Below, in pieces: positions 51,957 to 63,000 of a stretch of DNA of 64,000 bases (the stretch's first letter is position 1; each line of letters opens with the position of its first letter). Where the stretch lies: contig BROI01000019.1 of the NCBI GenBank assembly GCA_027923505.1, forward strand, positions 372,001 through 436,000, in the 5' to 3' direction. The stretch comes from Mayamaea pseudoterrestris. Taxonomy: Eukaryota; Bacillariophyta; Bacillariophyceae; Sellaphorales; Sellaphoraceae. The translations under genes and the position numbers were made by a program. The notes beneath the pieces were generated by a model that was not told the origin of the DNA, did no database searches, and was given only the letters and a program-made list of their open reading frames with translations.

Positions 51957-52228
51957 TGTCGGCGATTTTGTGGTTGGTTGCGCGGAAGCGAAGTTGTCAA
52001 GATTTGAGTACCGATACGACTCAACAAGTATCGCACTGTTACTGTCACGACCACGAGTTGGCGACGCAAGATTCGATGATGCCGATCGATCTTCATTCGT
52101 CGACCGTCCCAACCTTTCATTGACGTTCGTTCGTCTCATCTCGTCATTGCAAGGCTCGAAACTCTTAAGATACGTTAAAAGGCAATCTTCACAGAACCTA
52201 ATACTTTTGACTGCGAGACAACAGTAGC
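51957..52228. promoter_or_regulatory. Divergent carbamoyltransferase / carboxypeptidase spacer
   Basis: 272 bp between head-to-head starts. It is open in one minus-strand frame, but no family residues appear there. It presumably includes both promoters. Confidence 0.4.
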
Positions 52229-54150
52229 ATGAGTGGCACCAGCTCTTCTTCCAATGCGCCTCCATTGAAAGGCAAGGATGACTATAGAGTCGATGGGTAC
52301 GTACGTCGAATCTGGACAGATCAAGATCATCTGAGCATGATGAATGGTCTACCAAAGGGATTTAAGAGCTTGATCAGTCATGTGTGCGCATGCCTTGCAC
52401 TTGTCCTGATCCGCTCCACAACCTCATCCTCATTCCGTCTCATCACGCACCTTTGACTACAGTTTGGAAAGCGTTCAACCAGCCTATGCGCATTTCAATG
52501 GCACCATGTACGCTGGAACCATCCCCACGAACCACGACAAGCGTCGCGGCGAAATGATGTTTTGGTTGTTTGAACCGGAGACGCAGGCAATACCCGATAC
52601 GATTGTTCTCTGTAAGTTGCCTTGTAAAATAATGGTCGGAACTACTGACGCTGTACTTCAAAACATTCACTATCTCACGATATCCAATGCCATTCGCAGG
52701 GCTCAATGGAGGTCCAGGTTGCAGCAGCTTCAACTGCGGCGTCTTGATGGAACACTCACCCGTCACACAGCCATTGCATTCGGCGGGCTACTGTTGCCTC
52801 CAGCCGCAGCCAGACTTTTCCGTCAACGAGTATGCCTGGACTAAGCATACGACCATGCTTTACCCAGAGTATCCAATTGGAACGGGCTTTAGCTACGGTG
52901 ATAATCCCGAGACGGAGAATGAAGGAGCGAGCGACTTGTATCAGTTCCTTCTCAACTTTTTCGAAATCTTTCCCCACCTTGCGGAACACAAGTTCTTTGT
53001 CACGGGCGAGTCGTACGCTGGCATGTTTGTTCCGTCCGTCGCTCGTTTCATTCATCGGGCCAATTTGGAACATCCCGAACACCACCAAATCAAGTTGGCG
53101 GGAGCGGCTCTTGGCAATGGATGGATGGACGCTGCAGTCCAAGGTCCAGCCACGATCGACTATTCCTGGTGGCACGGATTGATTGATGAGCCTACTCGCG
53201 ACGCGCTGCACGTTGAATGGAAGAATTGTTACGAAAAGAAGCAATTTGGCAATTCGCCCTTTCATCCGTTTAATGTGCAGGATGACTGTGGAATCATGTG
53301 GGGCATTCTGGCCGCGGCTGGCAATCCCAATGCCTACGACATTTCCACTTGGGATCCAAACGTTGATCAAGTCACTTTTGCGAGTGAGGCCTTTTACAAC
53401 TTGCCGAGCGTCAAGGAGATGTTGCATGCCCCCGCCAATATTACATGGCATGGCTGTCAAGGCATGGGACGTAGACGCTTAACATCGTTTGCGGACAAGC
53501 ACCAACAGCATCGTCGATTGTACATGGACAATGACAAGCCACTATCAGTCGTCCCATACGTTGGCGAACTTTTGGATGCGGGCGTGCCAGTCTTGATTTA
53601 CAATGGTGACCGCGACATGACGACCAACATGGTTGGTACCGAGTTATTGTTGAATCGTATGAAGTGGAAGGGGCAAGACAATTGGTTGGATGCGTCGCGA
53701 GGATTGTGGTTGCTACCGGATGAGTTGCGCAAGCCTGGCGAGCAAAAGCAAGCGGGCTGGGCCAAGGAGAGTCAGGGCTTGACATTTGTCGTTGTTTATA
53801 ATAGCGGTCACATGGTTCCCTACAACCAACCTGCACCGGCGGGAGATTTGCTGGTGCGATTTCTGACGGGAAAGAGTTTCATTGATGAAAAGGCGGAGCT
53901 CATTCGTGTCAATAAAGTCTCAGAGAAAGACCAATCTGCTTCATTGGATCGTCACCATGAGAAAGTGGCGTCTTATGATGCTGCGTACATGTTGGAAGCT
54001 TTCCCAACTTCCAGTAGTTTAGCGCTCGACGGCGGAGCTCATCAGCAAGCTATCACGGTCGTCTTGTCAATGCTTGTCGGCGCTCTGCTTGCAATTCTTT
54101 TTATGAAACGCCGCGAAAATCATTGGCACTCCTACGAGATGGTTGTTTGA
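52229..54150 (+). CDS. S10 serine carboxypeptidase, KEX1-like, C-terminal anchor
   Basis: Three exons, 52229-52296, 52463-52611 and 52700-54150, give 555 residues. The intron phases rebuild the motif WLNGGPGCSS (73-82) across the second junction. The catalytic Ser is in VTGESYAGMF (about 177), the Asp in LIYNGDRDMTTN and the His in NSGHMVPYNQPA. A C-terminal transmembrane helix (ITVVLSMLVGALLAILFM) with a short basic tail resembles Golgi/vacuolar KEX1. It removes C-terminal residues in the secretory system. The modelled N-terminus is hydrophilic and has no signal peptide, so an upstream or alternative first exon is likely missed. The satellite array begins about 20 bp after the stop codon. 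Confidence 0.88.
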
Positions 54151-54169
54151 TAGCTTATAAGTTGCTAGG

Positions 54170-57100
54170 GTAGTAGGCATTGAGCAAATAAACAGCTGCA
54201 GGCTGAGACTGGTGAGAACTTCTCATCAGTCATTTTGCAGTGCACAAACGCACTAGCCAGTCATCTATTTTTGTAGCGCACCTAACATAAGGATGTTAGC
54301 ACCATTCTGGCTTGATTTGGGCATACACATGGCTCAAGGTATGGGCATGTGAAAGGGATGGCAGCTGCTGGCTGAGACTGGTGACAAGTTGTCACCAATC
54401 ACATTGCAGTCCACAGACACACCAGCCAGTCAAGTTTTCTTGTAGCGCACCTGAAAGAAGGATGTTAGCACCATTCTGGCTTGATTTGGGCATACACATG
54501 GCTCAAGGTATTGGCATTTGAAAGGCATGGCAGCTGCTGGCTGAGACTGGTGACAAGTTGTCACCAATCACATTGCAGTCTACGGACACACCAGCCAGTC
54601 AACTTTTCTTGTAGCGCACCTGAAAGAAGGATGTTAGCACCATCCTGGCTTGATTTGGGCATACACATGGCTCAAGGTATGGGTGTTTGAATGTCATGGC
54701 ATCTGCGGGCTGAGACTGGTGACAAGTTGTCACCAAATACATTGCCATCCCCTAAAACTCCAGCCAAGTTTACCATCTTGTAGCGCAGCCTAAAAAATGA
54801 TGTTGGCACTATTCTGGTGTAATTTGGGCACCTACAGGGCCTGCTGTAGGGGCGTTTGAATGTCATGGCATCTGCGGGCTGAGACTGGTGACGAGTTGTC
54901 ACCAAATACATTGCCATTCCCTGAGACACCAGCCAAGCTTACCCCATCTTGTAGCGCAGCCTGAAAAAGGATGTTGGCACCATTCTGGTGTAATTTGGGC
55001 GCCTACAGGGCTTGCTGTAGGGGCGTTTGAATGTCATGGCATCTGCGGGCTGAGACTGGTGACAAGTTGTCACCAAATACATTGCCATCCCCTGAGACTC
55101 CAGCCAAGCTTACCATCTTGTAGCGCAGCCTGAAAAATGATGTTGGCACCATTCTGGTGTAATTTGGGCACCTACAGGGCCTGCTGTAGGGGCATTTGAA
55201 TGTCATGGCATCTGCGGGCTGAGACTGGTGAGAAGTTGTCACCAAATACATTGCCATCCCCTGAGACACCAGCCAAGCCTACCATCTTGTAGCGCCACCT
55301 GAAAAATGATGTTGGCACCATTCTGGTGTAATTTGGGCACCTACAGGGCCTGCTGTAGGGGCGTTTGAATGTCATGGCATCTGCGGGCTGAGACTGGTGA
55401 CAAGTTGTCACCAAATACATTGCCATGCCCTGAGACACCAGCCAAGCTTACCCCATCTTGTAGCGCAGCCTGAAAAATGATGTTGGCACCATTCTGGTGT
55501 AATATGGGCACCTACAGGGCCTGCTGTAGGGGCGTTTGAATGTCATGGCATCTGCGGGCTGAGACTGGTGACAATTTGTCACCAAATACATTGCCATCCC
55601 CTGAGACACCAGCCAAGCCTACCATCTTGTAGCGCCGCCTGAAAAATGATGTTGCCACCATTCTGGTGTAATTTGGGCACCTACAGGGCCTGCTGTAGGG
55701 GCGTTTGAAATGTCATGGCATCTGCAGGCTGAGACTGGTGATAAGTTGTCACCAAATACATTGCCATCCCCTGAGACACTAGCCAAGCTTACCATCTTGT
55801 AGCGCAGCCGGAAAAATGATGTTGGCACCATTCTGGTGTAATTTGGGCACCTACAGGGCTTGCTGTAGGGGTGTTTGAATGTCATGGCATCTGCGGGCTG
55901 AGACTGGTGACAATTTGTCACCAAATACATTGCCATCCCCTGAGACACCAGCCAAGCTTACCATCTTGTAGCGCAGCCTGAAAAATGATGTTGGCACCAT
56001 TCTGGTGTAATTTGGGCACCTACAGGGCCTGCTGTAGGGGCGTTTGAATGTCATGGCATCTGCGGGATGAGACTGGTGACAAGTTGTCACCAAATACATT
56101 GCCATCCCCTGAGACACCAGCCAAGCCTACCATCTTGTAGCGCCGCCTAAAAAAATGATGTTGCCACCATTCTGGTGTAATTTGGGCGCCTACAGGGCCT
56201 GCTGTAGGGGCGTTTGAATGTCATGGCATCTGCGGGCTGAGACTGGTGACAAGTTGTCACCAAATACATTGCCATCCTCTGAGACACCAGCCAAGCTTAC
56301 CATCTTAAGCGCAGCCGGAAAAATGATGTTGGCACCATTCTGGTGTAATTTGGGCGCCTACAGGGCCTGCTGTAGGGGCGTTTGAATGTCATGGCATCTG
56401 CGGGCTGAGACTGGTGACAAGTTGTCACCAAATACATTGCCATCCCCTGAGACTCCAGCCAAGCTTACCATCTTGAAGCGCAGCCTGAAAAATGATGTTG
56501 GCACCATTCTGGTGTAATTTGGGCACCTACAGGGCCTGCTGTAGGGGCGTTTGAATGTCATGGCATCTGCGGGCTGAGACTGGTGACAAGTTGCCACCAA
56601 ATACATTGCCATGCCCTGAGACACCAGCCAAGCTTACCCCATCTTGTAGTGCAGCCTCTCACACGCAGCCTGAAATGTTGTTGGCACCATTCTGGCTGTA
56701 ATGGTGTTGGGCACCATCTGGTAATTGGGACCTGGGCCTCTGTCGGGGCATTTGAGTGTCATGGCATCTGCGGGCTGAGACTGGTGACAAGTTGTCACCA
56801 AATACATTGCCATCCCCTGAGACACCAGCCAAGCATACCATCTTGTAGCGCAGCTTGAAAAATGATGTTGGCACCATTCTGGTGTAATTTGGGCGCCTAC
56901 AGGGCCTGCTGTAGGGGCGTTTGAATGTCATGGCATCTGCGGGCTGAGACTGGTGACAAGTTGTCACCAAATACATTGCCATCCCCTGAGACTCCAGCCA
57001 AGCTTACCATCTTGTAGCGCAGCCTGAAAAATAATGTTGGCACCATTCTGGTGTAATTTGGGCACCTACAGGGCCTGCTGTAGGGGCGTTTGAATGTCAT

Positions 57101-59390
57101 GGCATCTGCGGGCTGAGACTGGTGACAAGTTGCCACCAAATACATTGCCATGCCCTGAGACACCAGCCAAGCTTACCCCATCTTGTAGTGCAGCCTGAAA
57201 AATGATGTTGGCACCATTCTGGTGTAATTTGGGCGCCTACAGGGCCTGCTGTAGGGGCGTTTGAATGTCATGGCATCTGCGGGCTGAGACTGGTGACAAG
57301 TTGTCACCAAATACATTGCCATCCCCTGAGACTCCAGCCAAGCTTACCATCTTGTAGCGCAGCCTGAAAAATGATGTTGGCACCATTCTGGTGTAATTTG
57401 GGCACCTACAGGGCCTGCTGTAGGGGCATTTGAATGTCATGGCATCTGCGGGCTGAGACTGGTGACAAGTTGTCACCAAATACATTGCCATCCCCTGAGA
57501 CACCAGCCAAGCCTACCATCTTGTTGCGCCACCTGCAAAATGGTGTTGCCACCATTCTGGTGTAATTTGGGCACCTACAGGGCCTGCTGTAGGGGCGTTT
57601 GGGTGTCATGGCATCTGCGGGCTGAGACTGGTGACAAGTTGTCACCAAATACATTGCCATCCCCTGAGACACCAGCCAAGCTTACCATCTTGTAGCGCAG
57701 CCTGCAAAATGATGTTGGCACCATTCTGGTGTAATTTGGGCACCTACAGGGCCTGCTGGGCCTGCTGTAGGGGCGTTTGAATGTCATGGCATCTGCGGGC
57801 TGAGACTGGTGACAAGTTGTCACCAAATACATTGCCATCCCCTGAGACACCAGCCAAGCATACCATCTTGTAGCGCAGCCTAAAAAATGATGTTGGCACC
57901 ATTCTGGTGTAATTTGGGCACCTACAGGGCCTGCTGTAGGGGCATTTGAATGTCATGGCATCTGCGGGCTGAGACTGGTGACAAGTTGTCACCAAATACA
58001 TTGCCATCCCCTGAGACACCAGCCAAGCATACCATCTTGTAGCGCCGCCTGAAAAAAGGGGTTGCCACCATTCTGGTGTAATTTGGGCACCTACAGGGCC
58101 TGCTGTAGGGGCGTTTGAATGTCATGGCATCTGCGGGCTGAGACTGGTGACAAGTTGCCACCAAATACATTGCCATGCCCTGAGACACCAGCCAAGCTTA
58201 CCCCATCTTGTAGTGCAGCCTAAAAAATGATGTTGGCACCATTCTGGTGTAATATGGGCACCTACAGGGCCTGCTGTAGGGGCGTTTGAATGTCATGGCA
58301 TCTGCGGGCTGAGACTGGTGACAAGTTGTCATCAAATACATTGCCATCCCCTGAGACACCAGCCAAGCCTACCATCTTGTAGCGCCGCCTGAAAAATGAT
58401 GTTGCCACCATTCTGGTGTAATTTGGGCACCTACAGGGCCTGCTGTAGGGGCGTTTGAAATGTCATGGCATCTGCAGGCTGAGACTGGTGACAAGTTGTC
58501 ACCAAATACATTGCCATCCCCTGAGACACTAGCCAAACTTACCATCTTGTAGCGCAGCCAGAAAAATGATGTTGGCACCATTCTGGTGTAATTTGGGCAC
58601 CTACAGGGCTTGCTGTAGGGGTGTTTGAATGTCATGGCATCTGCGGGCTGAGACTGGTGACAAGTTGTCACCAAATACATTGCCATCCCCTGAGACACCA
58701 GCCAAGCTTACCATCTTGTAGCGCCGCCTGAAAAATGATGTTGGCACCATTCTAGTGTAATTTGGGCACCTACAGGGCCTGCTGTAGGGGCGTTTGAATG
58801 TCATGGCATCTGCAGGCTGAGACTGGTGACAAGTTGTCACCAAATACATTGCCATCCCCTGAGACTCCAGCCAAGCCTACCATCTTGTAGCGCAGCCTGA
58901 AAAATGATGTTGGCACCATTCTGGTGTAATTTGGGCACCTACAGGGCCTGCTGTAGGGGCATTTAAATGTCATGGCATCTGCGGGCTGAGACTGGTGACA
59001 AGTTGTCATCAAATACATTGCCATCCCCTGAGACTCCAGCCAAGCTTACCATCTTGTAGCGCAGACTAAATAAGGAAGTTGGCACCATTCTGGTGTAATT
59101 TGGGCACCTACAGGGCCTGCTGTAGGGGCGTTTGAATGTCATGGCATCTGCGGGCTGAGACTGGTGACAAGTTGTCACCAAATACATTGCCATCCCCTGA
59201 GACACCACAAGCCAGCTTACCGTCTTGTAGCGCAGCTCTGCAAAATGATGTTGCCACCATTCTGGTGCAATTTGGGCACCTACAGGGCCTGCTGTAGGGG
59301 CGTTTTGAATGTCATGGCATCTGCGGAGCTGAGGCTGGTGACAAGTTGTCGAATGGTGCTAACATGCTCATTTATGGTGCGCTATAAGAT
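54170..59390 (+). repeat. ~169-bp satellite array, about 31 direct copies
   Basis: The marker GGCTGAGACTGGTGA recurs at 54201, 54370, 54539, 54708, 54877, 55048 and so on to about 59330, spaced 168-171 bp, with exceptions of 178 and 201 bp. I count about 31 copies. The first three or four (to about 54700) form a distinct subtype with TGGCAGCTGCTGGCTGAG and GGCATACACATGGCTC. The rest share GCCTACAGGGCCTGCTGTAGG-type sequence. Each unit holds three inverted repeats: GGTGACAAGTTGTCACC, CACCATTCTGGTG and CCTACAG-loop-CTGTAGG. 169 is not a multiple of three, so the ~88-codon minus-strand frames shift between copies and are not genes. The first copy contains AATAAA and may overlap the carboxypeptidase 3' UTR. 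Confidence 0.95.
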
Positions 59391-59639
59391 ATGATGACTG
59401 GCTGATGGCTCTCAGTAGACAGTAATGCAACTGGAGAGAACTTGTCACTGACACAATGCAGTTCCAGTTCATATGGCTACAACGTTTCCTCACCCTCTGT
59501 AGTCAGTTTCCAAGTGAGCCGGATGATCAGTCCTTTACCTTGGTTTATTCTACAGGGGTCTTATCCTACAAAACGCTAGTTGATAAAGCAGTTCTCTGGA
59601 AAATGAGATGAATTACGATTGGTTGAGAAGGAGTGATTG
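59391..59639. repeat. Decayed satellite junction
   Basis: About 250 bp where the direct array fades. A divergent unit is still visible (CTGGAGAGAACTTGTCACTGACACAATGCAG, 59430-59460), then unrelated-looking sequence leads into the inverted copies. This is the switch point of orientation. Confidence 0.5.
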
Positions 59640-60017
59640 ATGTATCAGTTGACTGCAATGTGACTGTTGAGAACTTCTCACCAGTCTCAGCCCACAGATG
59701 CCTTGTCATTCAGTTGCCCAAAGAACATGCCATGCCTAAGCTCCTATCACACCAGCATGGTGCCAACATCATTTTTCAGTCTGCGCTACAAGATGGTATG
59801 CCTGGTTTGGTGTCTCGGTAGACCACAATGTGACTGCTGAGAACTTCTCACCAGTCTCAGCCTGCAGATGCCTTGACATTTGATTGCCCATATAACATGC
59901 CATGTATACATCCAAATCATACCAGAATGGTGCCAACATCATTATTCAGTCTGTGCTCCGAAATGGTACACCTGGTTGGTGTCTCAGTTGACTGCAATGT
60001 AACTGTTGAGAACTTCT
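59640..60017 (-). repeat. Three satellite copies in inverted orientation
   Basis: GAGAACTTCTCACCAGTCTC at 59669 and 59839, and a truncated copy at 60008, are the reverse complement of the GGCTGAGACTGGTGAGAA part of the array, at 169-170-bp spacing. ATGGTGCCAACATCATTTTTCAG matches the complement of the unit's GATGTTGGCACCAT. The copies are more diverged than the direct ones. The third ends abruptly where the retroelement-like sequence begins. Confidence 0.85.
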
Positions 60018-63000
60018 TAACACCGTTGACGATTTCGCAGTCAACGTCTTACCTCCAAAAAGCTCCGATACAGGGTCCTTGGCCACGGTCTGTACAGCTC
60101 TTGATGGAGATGGCTCGTCGAATAGTCTTGCGCTCGCCACTACACGAATACGACTGCACTCTCGTCGCAAACTAGTAGTTCTATATTGTGAGCTTATCGC
60201 TACATCGCTACATCAACCACTCGGAAGATCATCCGATCAATCCGTTTCTTTCAATCACATTACATCAGTTGTAACTGGTCATTCCATTCATACAACGCAT
60301 CCACACGACGGTTGCGCACTTTCTTCATTCACATGTCACATACGACAGCTGCGGACTCGACACAAGCTAATTAGGGTTCGGGCTCTTGACTTCGCCGCTC
60401 TGCGACTTGTCACTCCCCTCGGGTACGCTGCTCGTCGTAGCCGCATTCTTGTCTTTCACAATCGCATACGATGTATCGCCGCGCCAAAACAATACTGGCT
60501 TGAGCAATGGCATCGCATCACAGTACGGCAGGTACTTCGTCAGTACGTCCGCAATGTTCTCCTTTCCGTCAATCTTTACAAACTTGATAATCCCCGCAGC
60601 AACTGCCCAACGAACACGATGGTAGGCCAACGCATTGTGTCGCTTGGACAACGTCGAACTCGGGATTGTAGATTGCGTAATCACTGCTTGGTTGTCTCCG
60701 TACATCCAGGCAGACTTCTCCAATGGTACGCCCATAGCCATGAGCGACGCACGTAGAGAAATGCTGATATCCGTTCCACTCTTTGCTACGCCGAATTCCA
60801 ATCCGAAGGTCGCAGTCTCGACTGTAGCCTGGAGTTTGCAATGCCAGTCGACAGGCGTCTGGTTGACAAATGACAAAACTCCTTCCAATGACTTGCCTGT
60901 CACCATGCAATGCATGAGACACGCATCCTCGAAAGTTGATGTTCGTACGGTCACACCCTTTGGCGGTGGGTAGACATCCAACATCTCATCAACTCCATCC
61001 TTCCCGTAAACGCTGCGCTCCCAATCTTGTTCCTCCATGGTGCCGAAGTGCTCCTCGTTGGCTGGCCACTTCGTACGGAAACGGATTGCTGCGTCCGGTA
61101 ACTCTCGCAAATATCCACAGACTCGCTTCACCCGCTGCAGGTGTCCCTTGCGCGGCTCCACACGGAATCGCGACAGACTCACAACTGCAACGGCAATGTC
61201 AAATCGTCCCAAAGTAATCGCCCACTGAAGTGCTCCGACTAGAGACTGGTAAATCTTCTTCTCTTGGTCGTTCAGCAGCTCGCTTTGGTCAAGTTCTGGA
61301 TGATCGTCTTTGTCGATTGGTGATGAGTACTTCTTCGGTGGCCCTCAAACAAACGCTCATACTGCGCCAAGAGTTTTGCAGAACGTAGGTCTTGGCCGAC
61401 CAGCAGAGGGTTCCGTCAGGGTCTCGTCCAAAGTCACCGCCCGAGATGATACTCGGGATGTCCAACACCTTTGAGCTTAAACTTGTACTTCTCCTCTAGC
61501 ATCTTGGAAGAACGCTGCTGGATCGTCTGAAATATTCAACAGATCGTCGACCCATACACAGAGGTAGTCGTAGCTGTCGCCGGGCGTCCTTGATCCACAG
61601 GTCGGAATCTGCAATAGGACGGCTTCCACCCTTCCGCAAGAAGGGCGCCGCAGCCGCTCGCGGAAACGTTCGCTTGTTCCGCAATCCGATAAAGCCTTGA
61701 CGATGACCAGGATGTGTCCTTGCGCGCCCGAACTGGGCCTCCAACGAAGTATACCTTCTCCTTGGTGAACGCTTCGAGATAAGCATTCCCAATGTCACCG
61801 ACCATGCACTTCTCTTGCCGTTCGCTTCTCCAATGACGAGAGCTAGACGCATTGCCTTCAATGAGATAACACTGGAGTAGGCATCGTCGTTGTCTTTCGT
61901 CATGTGGCCGCCTGCAACGAGACGTGCCTTGTATCGCAAATCGTGCTTGACATCGTACACAAAGTGGACTCGGATCTTCTCGTAACCAGTTGGTGGTGTT
62001 GTGGTGGAACTCGGACCGAGATCTTGAAACGTCTCGTACTCGTCCAGGTTCGCAAGCTCCACGCCTTCCGCGTCCGTCCACTTCGTGTGTCCTGCAGCTT
62101 CTTGGAGACGACGCGCTTCCTTCCAGTCTTGGGGTACTTGGACTCCAAACTTGTAGCGCGGTCCGTTCTTTTGCTGCTCCATTCGGTCGCCACCTTGCGC
62201 GCAACCTTCTTGGCGTTCCGGGCCCATCGGTTCAACGATGACCATCCGTCCTTGTCGAGAAGATTATGCTTTTGCGCGTAGGCTGCCACTGATACTTTGT
62301 CGCTTTCGATCATCGCGTTGAGAGGCTCCCAAGTCTTGGATCCATCATCCCATTGTACAAGGACGTTCCACTTGGAGTGCTTCCAGTTTTTCGACTTGCT
62401 CGTCAGCGGACCCTGATGGTCTAGAATCTCCTTGAAGAACCATTTACGCTCAGGATTCGCCATGTCTTGGTTCACTTCGGCCTCGTAGAGATCGGAAACC
62501 TCGACATACGACATGACTTCGTCCGCTTCGCCGTTACCAAGCTTCAGCATCATTTTAATGTTCTGATGGTTCTGGGCGTCGCGGTTGTTCAGCTTGCTCA
62601 TGACGGTCGCTCGAACTTCTTGCCCGTCGTCCGTCTTCATGAGAAACGACTTGCCGATAAGTTCGTCGGGTGCATACTTTGGGAGTTTGCGCCACGGATT
62701 GATGTTCTTCTTCTTCGGCTTGTCGTCATCGTCATCGGCAGGATTCGGATCTTCCTCCCCGTCGGTCATATCGTCGTCTTCCGGGTACTCCACCGTCTCG
62801 ACCAAAGGGGTATCGTCTTCGTCAGGAATGAAAGAATCATCGTCTCTGCTGTCGGCATCGGTAATCTTCTTGATCATTTCCGGCATAAGGATCTCGCCAC
62901 CTAGACCAGGTACGGTATAGAGACGCGGCTCCCCTTCTTTCATGACTGGGGAAGCAGGTGCCGGTACGCGAAGGTTCAAAAAATTTTGGGTTGTTTTGGG

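Noticed and set aside
54672-59208. Many near-identical minus-strand open frames of about 84-109 codons in the satellite
   Set aside because: They span about one and a half units. The unit length is not a multiple of three, and the frames have no domain and repeat only because the DNA repeats. They are not a gene family.
54170-59390. CRISPR-like array
   Set aside because: The whole unit is repeated with no unique spacers, the unit is 169 bp, and the genome is eukaryotic.
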